NCBI GenBank assembly: GCA_017461625.1
Contig: JAFTXJ010000014.1
Location: forward strand, 1-64,000
Source of the DNA: Clostridia bacterium
Lineage (GTDB): Bacteria; Bacillota; Clostridia; Oscillospirales; Acutalibacteraceae
DNA: 64,000 nucleotides
Direction of reading: 5' to 3'
A program made the translations under genes and the position numbers. Below the pieces are notes generated by a model, which was not told the origin of the DNA, ran no database searches, and saw nothing but the letters and a program-made list of their open reading frames with translations. Below are positions 34,010 through 43,571 of the stretch, in pieces (the first letter of the stretch is position 1; each line of letters opens with the position of its first letter).

Positions 34010-34056
34010 AAGCTTCTTTAAAACGAATAATAGCATTAATAAAAATCATATTATAA

Positions 34057-34092
34057 AAGGGCGGATTCCACATCCGCCCTTGTGGTGATTTT
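34057..34092 (+). terminator. Hairpin between ftsL and the PBP gene
   Basis: AAGGGCGGAT pairs perfectly with ATCCGCCCTT (10 bp); a T6 tract follows eight bases later. It may attenuate transcription or mark an RNA end inside the cluster, setting the ratio of early to late dcw genes. Confidence 0.55.
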
Positions 34093-34143
34093 TTAACAAG
34101 AGAAATTTATCGGATTTTTATGCATCACAAAGGGGGAAACTGC

Positions 34144-36432
34144 ATGGCTTCTAAAAAAGCAAAAAAGATGACACGAAAGCAGATTATGATGAGAAGTATG
34201 ATTGCTCTCGGATTTGTAATGCTTCTTTTCCTGGCAAATATAGCTTCGTTGTTTTATGTTCAGATAATAAACGGTGATACATACAAAGCTTATGCTGAAA
34301 ACAATCAGCTTGAAGATAACGTTATCTCTGCCGGCAGAGGTGTAATATACGATCGCAACATGAATGTGCTTGCCGAGAGTGCATCTGTGTGGAAGGTTTA
34401 TGTTAACCCCAACAATTTCACCGGTGCCGGTGCAGACATCCCTGATGCAGTGCTTAAACAATGCCTTGATAACGTAAGTAACAAGCTTGCTGAAATTTTT
34501 GAGCTTGATGTAACAGAACTTAAACAAAAGTTTATTGATCAGTCAAGCTACAGGTATGTGTTGATTAAAGCCAAGGTCGAAAAGACTCAAAGGGATTTAG
34601 TCAGCGACTTTATGAAAGAGAATGTAAAATATGTGGATTCATCAGGCAACGACCGATACGTATATTACAGCTTTTTTATAGGAATTGAGGCTGATACAAA
34701 GCGTTATTACCCTAACGGAAATCTTGCTTCAACACTTTTGGGCTTTACAGGCGACGGTGATACAGGTCGTTACGGTCTTGAGTATGAATATGATGAAGTG
34801 CTCACCGGTACAGACGGCAGGCAGATTTATTCAAACAGTGCTATGAACACAAACACATCGGTTGATTTTGAAACCGTTTATGAGCCTGAGCAGGGCTCGA
34901 GCCTTGTTCTTACCATTGATGAAACAATTCAGCGTTATCTTGAAGATGCTCTTGACCAGTGCTATATTGATTCACAGTGTGACACTTGCTACGGTATTGT
35001 TATGGATGTTGAAACAGGTGCAATACTTGCCATGTCAACTAAAAATGACTACGACCCCAACTCTCCGAGTAAAATATATAACGAATCTGTTTTATCAAAA
35101 ATCAATGAGATTGTAGATGAAAAGTCAAAATCAGAGGCTGTCTCTGCGGCACGTCAGAATCAATGGAGTAATAACGCTGTTTCTGATGCTTATGAGCCGG
35201 GCTCGGTGTTTAAGATTTTTACCCTTGCAGCAGGTATTGAAGAAAATCAGATTATGGACAGCTTCAACTGTACCAGTAATATAAAAATTATTGATACACC
35301 GTATAATTGCTTTAATGGTAAGGCTCATGGAATTGAAACCCCAAAAACGGCACTTGCTAATTCTTGTAACACTTATTTTATCACCGTCAGCCAAAGGCTT
35401 GGTGTGGGCAGCTTCTGCAAATATTTTGAAGCTTTCGGTTTCACCGAAAAAACAGGTGTTGACCTTCCGGGTGAGGGCAGTCCCATTTATTTTGAAGAGG
35501 ACGAAATGAGTAAGGTTAACCTTGCCAGCTGTTCTTTCGGTCAGTCTTTTGGTGTTACGGGTATTCAGATGATAACAGCTGTAAATGCCATAGCAAACGG
35601 CGGAAAGCTTATGCAGCCTTATGTTGTTAGCAAAGTGGTGGATAATGAAGGTAATACGGTTAAAGAAACACAACCTTATGCACGCCGTCAGGTTATTTCA
35701 GAGTCAACCAGCCGTCAGGTTCTTGAGGCTATGGTGCAGACTGTTGAAACAGGAACAGCTAAAAATGCTTATGTTGCAGGTTATAATGTTGCAGGCAAAA
35801 CAGGCACATCAGATAATCTTAACCATGAAGGTCAGGTTGTTGCTTCCTTTGCAGGCATTGCTCCTGCAGATGACCCTGAAATTTCAATTATAATTATTGT
35901 AGATAATCCGAAATCAGGCAGCACAACAGGCGGTGCAGTAGCTGCTCCGGTTGCTGCCGAAGTTATAGAAAACACTCTGACTTATCTCAATGTTAAGAGG
36001 AATTATTCTGCTGAAGAAGCAGATGAGCTTAATGTTTCGGTTGAAAACTATGTTGGTATTGATGCACAAACTGCCAAGAAAAACGCACAGGATGCAGGCT
36101 TTACCGTAAAGGTGTCAGGTGAGGGCGAATCAGTTGTTTCTCAGTGCCCGGCATACGGTCAGTATATTCCTAAAAACGGTGTTATCGTACTTTATACGGA
36201 AAAAGATTCAAAGCAGGTTAATGCAACTGTTCCTGATTTTACCGGAATGAGCATTTCAGCTGTTATGAGTACGGCTACAGGAGCCGGTGTAAATATAAAA
36301 ATATCAGGTAATGCAGTATCAGATTCAGGGCTGGTAGCGTACCGACAAAATCTTGAAGCCGGTGCTGAGGTTGCTTACGGAAGCACAGTGACTGTGTATT
36401 TTAAATCAGGGTCTGTTATAGCTGACGGCTGA
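34144..36432 (+). CDS. Class B penicillin-binding protein with two PASTA domains (FtsI/SpoVD type)
   Basis: 762 residues; the start is ATG 34144 behind AAAGGGGG. One membrane helix at about 17-40 is followed by a dimerisation domain (RGVIYDRNMNVLAES) and a transpeptidase with SVFK (EPGSVFKIF), SCN (LANSCNTYF) and KTG (AGKTGTSDN). Two C-terminal PASTA repeats follow (about 635-695 and 697-757). It cross-links septal peptidoglycan as the partner of FtsW. Many Clostridia carry both pbpB and spoVD here; this window has one, so it may serve both division and, if the organism sporulates, cortex synthesis. Its two PASTA domains resemble PBP2B/PBP2x more than the single-PASTA SpoVD. Confidence 0.92.
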   Translation: MASKKAKKMTRKQIMMRSMIALGFVMLLFLANIASLFYVQIINGDTYKAYAENNQLEDNVISAGRGVIYDRNMNVLAESASVWKVYVNPNNFTGAGADIPDAVLKQCLDNVSNKLAEIFELDVTELKQKFIDQSSYRYVLIKAKVEKTQRDLVSDFMKENVKYVDSSGNDRYVYYSFFIGIEADTKRYYPNGNLASTLLGFTGDGDTGRYGLEYEYDEVLTGTDGRQIYSNSAMNTNTSVDFETVYEPEQGSSLVLTIDETIQRYLEDALDQCYIDSQCDTCYGIVMDVETGAILAMSTKNDYDPNSPSKIYNESVLSKINEIVDEKSKSEAVSAARQNQWSNNAVSDAYEPGSVFKIFTLAAGIEENQIMDSFNCTSNIKIIDTPYNCFNGKAHGIETPKTALANSCNTYFITVSQRLGVGSFCKYFEAFGFTEKTGVDLPGEGSPIYFEEDEMSKVNLASCSFGQSFGVTGIQMITAVNAIANGGKLMQPYVVSKVVDNEGNTVKETQPYARRQVISESTSRQVLEAMVQTVETGTAKNAYVAGYNVAGKTGTSDNLNHEGQVVASFAGIAPADDPEISIIIIVDNPKSGSTTGGAVAAPVAAEVIENTLTYLNVKRNYSAEEADELNVSVENYVGIDAQTAKKNAQDAGFTVKVSGEGESVVSQCPAYGQYIPKNGVIVLYTEKDSKQVNATVPDFTGMSISAVMSTATGAGVNIKISGNAVSDSGLVAYRQNLEAGAEVAYGSTVTVYFKSGSVIADG

Positions 36433-36451
36433 TATAAAGAGGGGATAATCT

Positions 36452-37804
36452 ATGCAAAAACTTTTATTAAATGATATAGCCAAGGGAATCGGTGCCTCGA
36501 TTGTCGGAGATGCCGAGTTAACAGGTGTTACCATCGACAGCAGAGCAGTTAATAAAGGTGATCTTTATATTGCCATAAAAGGTGAAAATTTTGACGGTCA
36601 CGATTTTGCAGCCGGTGCTGTTTCAAACGGTGCGGCAGCAGTGATGTGCCATAAAGATATTGAAGTTGACTGCCCGAAGCTTATTGTTAAAGATACGCAG
36701 GAAGCCTTTCTTGACTTTGCCAGATGGTACAGAAATTTATTTAATTTTCCTGTAATCGGTCTTACCGGCAGTGTCGGCAAAACCACAACCAAAGAGATGA
36801 TTTGTGCTGCACTTTCAAGTGAGCTCAACACCCTTAAGACCGAGGGTAATCTCAACAATCAGATTGGTGTTCCGAGAACCCTTGTTCGCCTTGATTCAAC
36901 TTTTGAAGCTGCTGTTATTGAAATGGGTATGGATAACAAAGGACAGATTTCAGTTCTGTCACGTTGTGCACAGCCAACAGCTGCGGTAATCACAAATATA
37001 GGTGTTTCTCATATGGAAAACCTCGGCTCACGTGAAGGTATCCTTGCTGCTAAGCTCGAAATTCTTGACGGTCTTCGTGATGGTGAATCGGTCTTTCTTA
37101 ACGGTGATGACCCGTATCTTATGAGTGCTCATATTGAAAATCATCCTGTGATTTATTACGGTATAAACAATTCAATCTGTAAATATAAAGCAGAAAACAT
37201 CATTCCTGAGGGCACTTCAACAGTGTTTGAAATTCACTGTGGTGATGATGTTTATAATGTTAAAATTCCCACCATAGGAAAACATAATGTCTATAATGCC
37301 GTGGCAGCGTTTGCCGTTGCAACAGAGCTTGGTATTGCTCCTGAAAATGCAATTAAAGGTCTTCTCAATTACGAGCCGTCAGGTATGCGTCAGCGTATAA
37401 ACAAAAAAGGCGGAATTACTTTTATTGAAGATTGTTATAATGCAAGCCCCGATTCTGTAAGGGCAGCTATCAATACCCTTGCTTCTTTTAAAGGCAGAAG
37501 AATAGCAGTTCTCGGTGATATGCTTGAGTTGGGTACTGTAAGTGATGATGCACATCGGGATTCCGGTATGCTTGCAGCCAAAAAAGGTATTGATGCTGTG
37601 TTTGCTTACGGTGAAAAGTCAGTGCTCACTTTCTTGAAGGCTCAGGAAATGGGAGTTTCAAAAGCTGCTCATTTTAATAATCAGGAAAAGCTGGCCGCTG
37701 CAATCAGCGATTATATAAAACCTGATGACACTGTGCTTTTTAAAGCAAGCCGTGGTATGAAGCTTGAAAATGTTATTGAATCGGTTTATAAAAAATTAAA
37801 TTAA
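36452..37804 (+). CDS. murF: UDP-MurNAc-tripeptide-D-Ala-D-Ala ligase
   Basis: 450 residues, Mur ligase fold. The N-terminal domain has VTIDSRAVNKGDLYIAIKGENFDGHDF, the hallmark of MurE/MurF. The ATP loop is GLTGSVGKTTTKEM (about 107-120), then EMGMDNKGQI and the C-terminal EDCYNASPDSVRAAI. It adds D-Ala-D-Ala to the UDP-MurNAc-tripeptide in the cytoplasm. MurF rather than MurE is indicated by NASPDS and by the absence of the meso-DAP motif DNPR. It follows the PBP gene by 19 bases; murE, normally between them, is missing. Confidence 0.92.
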   Translation: MQKLLLNDIAKGIGASIVGDAELTGVTIDSRAVNKGDLYIAIKGENFDGHDFAAGAVSNGAAAVMCHKDIEVDCPKLIVKDTQEAFLDFARWYRNLFNFPVIGLTGSVGKTTTKEMICAALSSELNTLKTEGNLNNQIGVPRTLVRLDSTFEAAVIEMGMDNKGQISVLSRCAQPTAAVITNIGVSHMENLGSREGILAAKLEILDGLRDGESVFLNGDDPYLMSAHIENHPVIYYGINNSICKYKAENIIPEGTSTVFEIHCGDDVYNVKIPTIGKHNVYNAVAAFAVATELGIAPENAIKGLLNYEPSGMRQRINKKGGITFIEDCYNASPDSVRAAINTLASFKGRRIAVLGDMLELGTVSDDAHRDSGMLAAKKGIDAVFAYGEKSVLTFLKAQEMGVSKAAHFNNQEKLAAAISDYIKPDDTVLFKASRGMKLENVIESVYKKLN

Positions 37805-37818
37805 AAGGAGTACTGAAT

Positions 37819-38838
37819 ATGAACGGTATTGTTTTAATGTTAATCGCCGCTGTTGTTGCTTTTGTAGGCACAGCTGCACTTGGTAAGGTTATGATTCCTT
37901 GGTTGCACAAGCTCAAATTCGGTCAGACTATTCTTGATATCGGTCCTTCGTGGCATAAAAATAAGCAGGGTACACCAACAATGGGTGGTGTGATGTTTAT
38001 TATTTCAATATGCGTAGCCTGTGCCGTCGGTCTTATTGCTAATGCAGCTGCGGGCAACTTCCTTGAAATTACAGGTGAAACTCAGACAAAGCTCTGGGCA
38101 GGCTTAATTATGGCTTTGCTGTTTGGTCTTATCGGCTTTGCTGATGACTACATAAAGGTTGTTAAAAAGAGAAACCTCGGTCTTACCATAATTCAGAAAA
38201 CCGTTGTTCAGATTGTTGTATGTGCAGGTTATCTTGTCAGCCTTTATCTTTCAATGGGTAAAGACCCTTATATGTTTATTCCTTTTTTTGGGAATGTGCG
38301 TTTAGGCGTTTTCTTCTGGATTCTCGGTATATGTGTACTTTACGGTGCAATCAATGCTGTTAACTTCACAGACGGTATTGACGGACTTTGCTCAAGTGTA
38401 ACCGTTACCTGTGCTGTGGGATTTATTGTGGTTGCAGTGCTCAACAAAGTGTTTGGTATGGGTATACTTGCTGCTGCTCTTCTTGGCGGCTGTGCAGGCT
38501 TCCTTGTGTGGAACAGACATCCTGCAAAGGTGTTCATGGGTGATACAGGCTCGATGTTTTTAGGCGGTATGGTTGTGGCACTTGCTTATGCAATTGACTG
38601 TCCGTGGATTCTTTTGTTCCTTGGCTTCATTTATGTTGTTGAAGCTGTTTCTGACGTTATTCAGATTGGTTATTTCAAAATTACTCACGGTAAGCGTATT
38701 TTCAGAATGGCTCCCATTCACCATCATTTTGAAATGGGTGGTTGGAGCGAAAATAAAATCGTTACCGTATTTTCAATAGTAAACTTAATCGGTTGTGCCG
38801 TAGGTGTGGCACTTCTCTATTTCGGAAAAATCGTTTAA
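37819..38838 (+). CDS. mraY: Phospho-MurNAc-pentapeptide transferase
   Basis: 339 residues with about ten membrane helices. Catalytic and signature blocks: GTPTMGGVMFI, FADDYIKVVKKRN (DDY), NAVNFTDGIDGL, and FRMAPIHHHFEMGG. It transfers phospho-MurNAc-pentapeptide to undecaprenyl phosphate, making lipid I. It is 14 bases after murF with AAAGGAG upstream. It is about 15 residues longer than average, mainly in periplasmic loops. Confidence 0.97.
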   Translation: MNGIVLMLIAAVVAFVGTAALGKVMIPWLHKLKFGQTILDIGPSWHKNKQGTPTMGGVMFIISICVACAVGLIANAAAGNFLEITGETQTKLWAGLIMALLFGLIGFADDYIKVVKKRNLGLTIIQKTVVQIVVCAGYLVSLYLSMGKDPYMFIPFFGNVRLGVFFWILGICVLYGAINAVNFTDGIDGLCSSVTVTCAVGFIVVAVLNKVFGMGILAAALLGGCAGFLVWNRHPAKVFMGDTGSMFLGGMVVALAYAIDCPWILLFLGFIYVVEAVSDVIQIGYFKITHGKRIFRMAPIHHHFEMGGWSENKIVTVFSIVNLIGCAVGVALLYFGKIV

Positions 38839-38859
38839 ACTTTAAAAGGGGGAGTTAAG

Positions 38860-40107
38860 ATGACAGTTATACAAAGCTTGATAAAAAAATTTAAAGGGAG
38901 AAAAAGACTATCACAAATTCCCCGTATTGTTCCCAAGGCAAAAGAGCTTGAAGATAAGGGCTTCTTTGCAAAAGGTGGTTTTGATGTAGTTTTTCTTTTG
39001 TTGGTGTGCGTGCTGCTTACCATTGGTGTCGTGATGATGTTTTCTGCCAGCTATATTAGTGCTAAAAACAGTGCCGTTACACACCATGACCCTTATTTTT
39101 ATCTTAAGCGTCAGGCCTTTTTTGCGGGTATCGGCATTGTCGCAATGCTGATAATTTCTAAGATTAATCACAATTTTTTCAGAAAACTGGCTCCGTGGAT
39201 TTTCCTTATATCGCTTGCGTTGCTTGTGATAGTTCTGTTTGCTCCTGCTTCTGTTGAGGGTAAAGAGCAGTTTAAGCGTTGGTTGGAGATTCCCGGCATA
39301 AAACTACGCTTTCAACCGTCAGAGGTGGCGAAGTTCGGTCTTATAATCTTTATGGCGTGGGCATTTGAAAGGTATCAGAGGCATCTTGAAATTCGCAAAT
39401 GGACAATGACTTTCATATTCTTTGTCATTGTTGCTTGCTTTGCTGTTCTTGTATTTTTGGAAGATCATCTGTCAGGTGCAATCCTTATGCTCGGCATCGG
39501 CATTGCAATGGGCTTGTTGGGCGGAATTGATCTCAAGCTGTATGCTGTCGGCTTCTTTGTGGCGGTAATTGCTGTTATTCTTGTTATCAATAATCCGGAT
39601 ATTTTACCTAAAGATTATATGAAAGAGCGAATCGAATTCTGGCTCGTTAAGGATTATACCGATACCGATGCAAGGTATCAGACAAACCAATCACTGTTTG
39701 CTCTGGGCTCAGGCGGATTCTTCGGTCTTGGTCTCGGCAATTCAAAACAGAAGTTCCTCTATCTTCCTGAACCTCAGAATGACTTTATATTTGCCATTGT
39801 GGGTGAAGAATTAGGCTTTGTGGGCTGTGCTTTTATCGTTATTCTTTTTGCTCTTCTTGTTTGGAGAGGTTTTTCAATTGCCCTCAAAGCTCGTTCAACC
39901 TTCGGCAGACTTATGACAATGGGCATAGTGATTCAGGTGGGTATGCAGACCATATTAAATATACTAGTTGTAACAGATATGATGCCAAATACCGGTATCA
40001 GCCTTCCGTTTTTCAGTTACGGCGGTTCGTCACTCGTTATGCTTCTTGCAGAGATGGGATTTGTTCTCTCAGTTTCAAGAAGCTCAAGAATAAGTAAAAA
40101 ACACTAA
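38860..40107 (+). CDS. ftsW: Septal peptidoglycan polymerase FtsW (SEDS)
   Basis: 415 residues with about ten helices after a basic cytoplasmic N-terminus of about 45 residues. The SEDS signature near the C-terminus, TGISLPFFSYGGSSLVMLLAEMG, and the catalytic-loop region with FQPSEVAK are present. It polymerises lipid II together with the class B PBP encoded upstream. FtsW rather than RodA is supported by its position between mraY and murG. murD, which usually separates mraY and ftsW, is absent; only 21 bases lie between them. Confidence 0.93.
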   Translation: MTVIQSLIKKFKGRKRLSQIPRIVPKAKELEDKGFFAKGGFDVVFLLLVCVLLTIGVVMMFSASYISAKNSAVTHHDPYFYLKRQAFFAGIGIVAMLIISKINHNFFRKLAPWIFLISLALLVIVLFAPASVEGKEQFKRWLEIPGIKLRFQPSEVAKFGLIIFMAWAFERYQRHLEIRKWTMTFIFFVIVACFAVLVFLEDHLSGAILMLGIGIAMGLLGGIDLKLYAVGFFVAVIAVILVINNPDILPKDYMKERIEFWLVKDYTDTDARYQTNQSLFALGSGGFFGLGLGNSKQKFLYLPEPQNDFIFAIVGEELGFVGCAFIVILFALLVWRGFSIALKARSTFGRLMTMGIVIQVGMQTILNILVVTDMMPNTGISLPFFSYGGSSLVMLLAEMGFVLSVSRSSRISKKH

Positions 40108-40138
40108 GATCAGACTAAAAATCAAAAGGGTGGTCTAT

Positions 40139-41266
40139 ATGTTAAATAATAAAAAAATCCTTTTTGCCGCCGGTGGTACAGGTGGTCATATCAATCCTGC
40201 TCTTGCTGTTGCAGGTTATATCAGAGAAAACTATCCCGACGCACAAATCCTCTTTGCAGGAACTCCAAATAAAATGGAGGCTAAGCTCGTTCCTGCTGCA
40301 GGCTTTGATTTTACAACTATTGAAGTCAGCGGATTTCAGCGAGATTTCAGCGTTCAGGGAATAAAGGAAAATATTTCAACCGTAGTAAAGCTTATTAAAT
40401 CTTTGCCCAGAGCTAAGGCTATAATCAAAGATTTTCAGCCTGATGTTGTTATTGGCTTCGGTGGTTATGTAAGCGGTCCTGTTGTAAGGGCAGCAGCTAA
40501 AATGGGCGTTCCTACCGCTGTTCATGAACAGAATGCTTTCCCAGGTGTTACAAACAAAATGCTTGCAAAAAAGGTTGATCGTGTAATGGTAACAACCAAA
40601 GCGGCAGAAGAATATTTTGATGCCAAAAATCCCGTTACTGTCACAGGTCTTCCTGTAAGAGGTGAAATGCTCAGAGCTGACCGTGAAATAAGCCGTGCAG
40701 AGCTTGGCATAAGCGATGATATGCCCCTTGTTCTTTCAATGGGTGGCAGCCTTGGCGCTTTAGCAATCAATAAAGCGGTCAAAGAGCTTATTTTAAACCG
40801 TTATGAGTCAAAAAAGTGTGCATTCCTTCATGCAACAGGCTCAAACGGTGTTACCATGATAGATGACCTTAATCAAAAAATTGATATGAGCGCAAATCCT
40901 CACGTTATGCTCAGAGAATATATCAACGATATGGACCGTTGTATGGCGGCAGCCGATCTTGTTATCTGCCGTGCAGGTGCAAGCACTTTAAGTGAGCTTC
41001 AGGTTATGGGCAAGGCTTCAATCCTTGTTCCTTATCCGTATGCCGCTGAAAATCATCAGTTCTTTAACGCAAAAGATCTTGCGGACAATAACGCCGCTAT
41101 AGTTATTGAAGAAAAAGATTTAAGCGGAGAAAAGCTTATCTCCGTTGTTGATCTTCTTGTTTCAAATATGGATAAGGTTAACGAGTTTGCCGCAAATGCA
41201 AAAAAAATGGCTGTTACAGATGCTTCGGCAAGAATCACCAAATGCATTTGTGATATAGTTAAATAA
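40139..41266 (+). CDS. murG: Lipid II-forming GlcNAc transferase MurG
   Basis: 375 residues, starting at ATG 40139 behind AAAAGGG (the GTG at 40130 overlaps that site). GT28 fold: N-terminal FAAGGTGGHINPALAVA, then VIGFGGYVSGPVVRAA and HEQNAFPG, and the UDP-GlcNAc site SMGGSLGALAINKAV, CRAGASTLSEL and PYPYAAENHQFFNA. It adds GlcNAc to lipid I on the inner face of the membrane. It follows ftsW by 31 bases. Confidence 0.96.
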   Translation: MLNNKKILFAAGGTGGHINPALAVAGYIRENYPDAQILFAGTPNKMEAKLVPAAGFDFTTIEVSGFQRDFSVQGIKENISTVVKLIKSLPRAKAIIKDFQPDVVIGFGGYVSGPVVRAAAKMGVPTAVHEQNAFPGVTNKMLAKKVDRVMVTTKAAEEYFDAKNPVTVTGLPVRGEMLRADREISRAELGISDDMPLVLSMGGSLGALAINKAVKELILNRYESKKCAFLHATGSNGVTMIDDLNQKIDMSANPHVMLREYINDMDRCMAAADLVICRAGASTLSELQVMGKASILVPYPYAAENHQFFNAKDLADNNAAIVIEEKDLSGEKLISVVDLLVSNMDKVNEFAANAKKMAVTDASARITKCICDIVK

Positions 41267-41331
41267 AGTAACCCTTTCTTTTCCCCGGCATAAAATGTTA
41301 GCAGATTATACATATGCTTGAGGGGATATTT

Positions 41332-42585
41332 ATGAGTTGCTTAATAATTAACGGAAAGAAAAAGCTTGGTGGAGAGATTTCTGTTCACGGGGCAAAGAAC
41401 AGTGCACTTCCGATTCTTGCGGCAAGTGTGGCTGTGGGGGAAGAATGCGTGATTTCAAATTGCCCTCAGCTTTCTGATATGAGGGCAACGATAAATATTC
41501 TTGACGGTCTCGGTTGCTTTAAAAGTGCAGACTGTTCAACCGTTACCGTCAATTCACGTGATCTTAACACCAATGAAATTCCCGATTATCTTATGCGTGA
41601 GCTTCGTTCTTCATTTATATTTCTCGGTGCTTTGGTCTCAAAAACGGGCAGGGCAGTGTTATGTGCCCCCGGTGGGTGCGAGATAGGTGTTCGTCCTGTT
41701 GATATTCATTTGTTGGCTTTAAGGCAGATGGGTGCCATTATTCGTGAAGATTCGGGTAAAATCATTTGTGAAGCCCCCAAAGGCTTGCATGGTGCAGAGA
41801 TAAACCTTTCTTTCCCAAGTGTGGGAGCAACAGAAAATGTTATTCTTGCCGCAGTAAGGGCGAAAGGTACAACGTACATAAAAAATGCCGCTGCCGAGCC
41901 TGAAATCAAAGATCTTGCTGATTTCCTTAATGCTTGCGGAGCAGATATTAAGGGTGCAGGCACAAGCACAATAGTAATAAACGGCAAAGAAAAGCTTCAC
42001 GGTGCTCATTTTGATGTTATGCCCGACAGAATTGTTGCTGTCAGCTATCTTGCCGCTGCGGCTGTAACAGGTTCCCGGTTACTTGTTAAAAATGCCCATG
42101 CAGAGCATATCGGAACAGTTATTTCGACCTTTGAACAGTCAGGTTGCAGCTTTAAATTTGATAACGATCAGATTTATATTAAATCTCCCGACAGACTAAA
42201 TAAAATGGGAACAATCAGAACAATGCCTTATCCGGGTTTTCCTACCGATTGTCAGGCAATAATTATGGCAATGGCAGCTGTTGCAAGGGGAACAACCATT
42301 ATTAATGAAAACATTTTTGAAAGTCGTTTTCGCCACGTAGGTGAGCTTAACCGAATGGGTGCAGATATCACTGTTACCGGCAGAAGTGCCATTGTAAACG
42401 GAGTTGAAAGTTTATATGGTTCCTGTGTTAAAGCCACAGATTTGCGAGGCGGTATGGCACTTGTTATTGCAGCCCTTGGTGCAGAGGGCGAGAGCATTAT
42501 TGAAAATATGGAGTTTATTGACCGAGGTTATGAAAAAACAGAGCGTGATTTGAGCCTTATCGGCGCAGATATACGGAGGGAATAA
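41332..42585 (+). CDS. murA: UDP-N-acetylglucosamine 1-carboxyvinyltransferase
   Basis: 417 residues, starting at ATG 41332 behind GAGGGG. EPSP-synthase fold with KLGGEISVHGAKNSALPIL at the N-terminus, the catalytic cysteine in PGGCEIGVRPVDIH (about 110), and FPTDCQAIIMAM and NIFESRFRHVGELNRMGA near the end. It commits UDP-GlcNAc to peptidoglycan and is the fosfomycin target; the cysteine is retained, so the enzyme should be sensitive. It lies between murG and divIB, a common place in Clostridia. Confidence 0.95.
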   Translation: MSCLIINGKKKLGGEISVHGAKNSALPILAASVAVGEECVISNCPQLSDMRATINILDGLGCFKSADCSTVTVNSRDLNTNEIPDYLMRELRSSFIFLGALVSKTGRAVLCAPGGCEIGVRPVDIHLLALRQMGAIIREDSGKIICEAPKGLHGAEINLSFPSVGATENVILAAVRAKGTTYIKNAAAEPEIKDLADFLNACGADIKGAGTSTIVINGKEKLHGAHFDVMPDRIVAVSYLAAAAVTGSRLLVKNAHAEHIGTVISTFEQSGCSFKFDNDQIYIKSPDRLNKMGTIRTMPYPGFPTDCQAIIMAMAAVARGTTIINENIFESRFRHVGELNRMGADITVTGRSAIVNGVESLYGSCVKATDLRGGMALVIAALGAEGESIIENMEFIDRGYEKTERDLSLIGADIRRE

Positions 42586-42586
42586 A

Positions 42587-43432
42587 ATGGCACTTACACA
42601 AGAAGAATTGAGCAGAATGCTCCCCGAAAGGCGAAAAGCCTATGAAAAACGACGCAAAAAAGTCAGACGAAACAGAATTATATTCGCTTCCTTCGTTTCT
42701 ATACTTATATTGCTTATAACGGTTATCGTTCTTTCTTTAACCGTATTTTTTAAAATCGATACAATTACCGTTAACGGAACAAGCCGTTATGACACTCAGC
42801 AGATCATTTCTGTGTCAGGCATTGAAAAAGGGAGAAATCTTTTCCTTTCAAGTGTAAATAAAGCTCAGACAAATATTTCCTCTCAGCTTACTTATCTTTC
42901 GGAGGTTACCGTTACAAGAAGACTGCCTTCAACCGTTGTTATTGAAGTTGTGGGTGCAAATGCAGATTTTTGCTATCAGACATCAGGCGGATATGCACTT
43001 ACCGATTCTGACGGCAAAGTGCTTGAAATTGTAAATGCAGACGCTGTTCCGAAAACTGCAGCCGTAATAAAAACCAACGGTGCTTTTGTTGCTGTGGTAG
43101 GTGAGGAGATTACGGTTGACAAAAACAAATCCGATGAGCAGAAAGAGGCAGATGAAAAAGAGCTTGAACTTTTAAAAAACGTGCTCACTGCCATAAAAGA
43201 AAGCGGCATCAAAGATATAACCGAAATCAATATTACCGTACCTACAAGCATTTATCTCAAATATCAGAACAGGTTTAATTTGAATCTGGGAAATTCACTT
43301 GAACTCACATATAAGCTCAAGTCCGCTGTAGAGATAATAGCTAAAGAAGACGAAATCAGCCCTACAACTTCAGGCGAAATTAATCTCAATAATCCGGGCA
43401 GTGCTTATGTTTCACCAAATGATAATAAATAA
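42587..43432 (+). CDS. divIB: Cell division protein DivIB/FtsQ
   Basis: 281 residues. A very basic cytoplasmic tail (RRKAYEKRRKKVRRNR) precedes one membrane helix (about 30-52) and a POTRA domain (FKIDTITVNGTSRYDTQQIISVSGIEKGRNLF). The beta domain has LPSTVVIEVVGANADF, and the C-terminal tail is acidic and Asn-rich. It links FtsL/DivIC to the septal synthase. It begins one base after the murA stop, with CGGAGG upstream inside murA. Confidence 0.9.
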   Translation: MALTQEELSRMLPERRKAYEKRRKKVRRNRIIFASFVSILILLITVIVLSLTVFFKIDTITVNGTSRYDTQQIISVSGIEKGRNLFLSSVNKAQTNISSQLTYLSEVTVTRRLPSTVVIEVVGANADFCYQTSGGYALTDSDGKVLEIVNADAVPKTAAVIKTNGAFVAVVGEEITVDKNKSDEQKEADEKELELLKNVLTAIKESGIKDITEINITVPTSIYLKYQNRFNLNLGNSLELTYKLKSAVEIIAKEDEISPTTSGEINLNNPGSAYVSPNDNK

Positions 43433-43488
43433 ACAGGGGTTTTGTCGAAATTTACATATTAAAAACAGAAAAAAAGTAAAAATACCTA

Positions 43489-43517
43489 TTGAATTTGAAT
43501 TTTTTATATGGTAAAAT
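43489..43517 (+). promoter_or_regulatory. ftsZ promoter
   Basis: TTGAAT (43489-43494), 17-bp spacer, TAAAAT (43512-43517), 54 bases before the ftsZ ATG. It allows ftsZ to be transcribed apart from the cluster. Confidence 0.75.
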
Positions 43518-43571
43518 ACTTAAGTATTTACCTTGAGAAAATATAAGATTATTAAAACGGAGGTTTACAAA

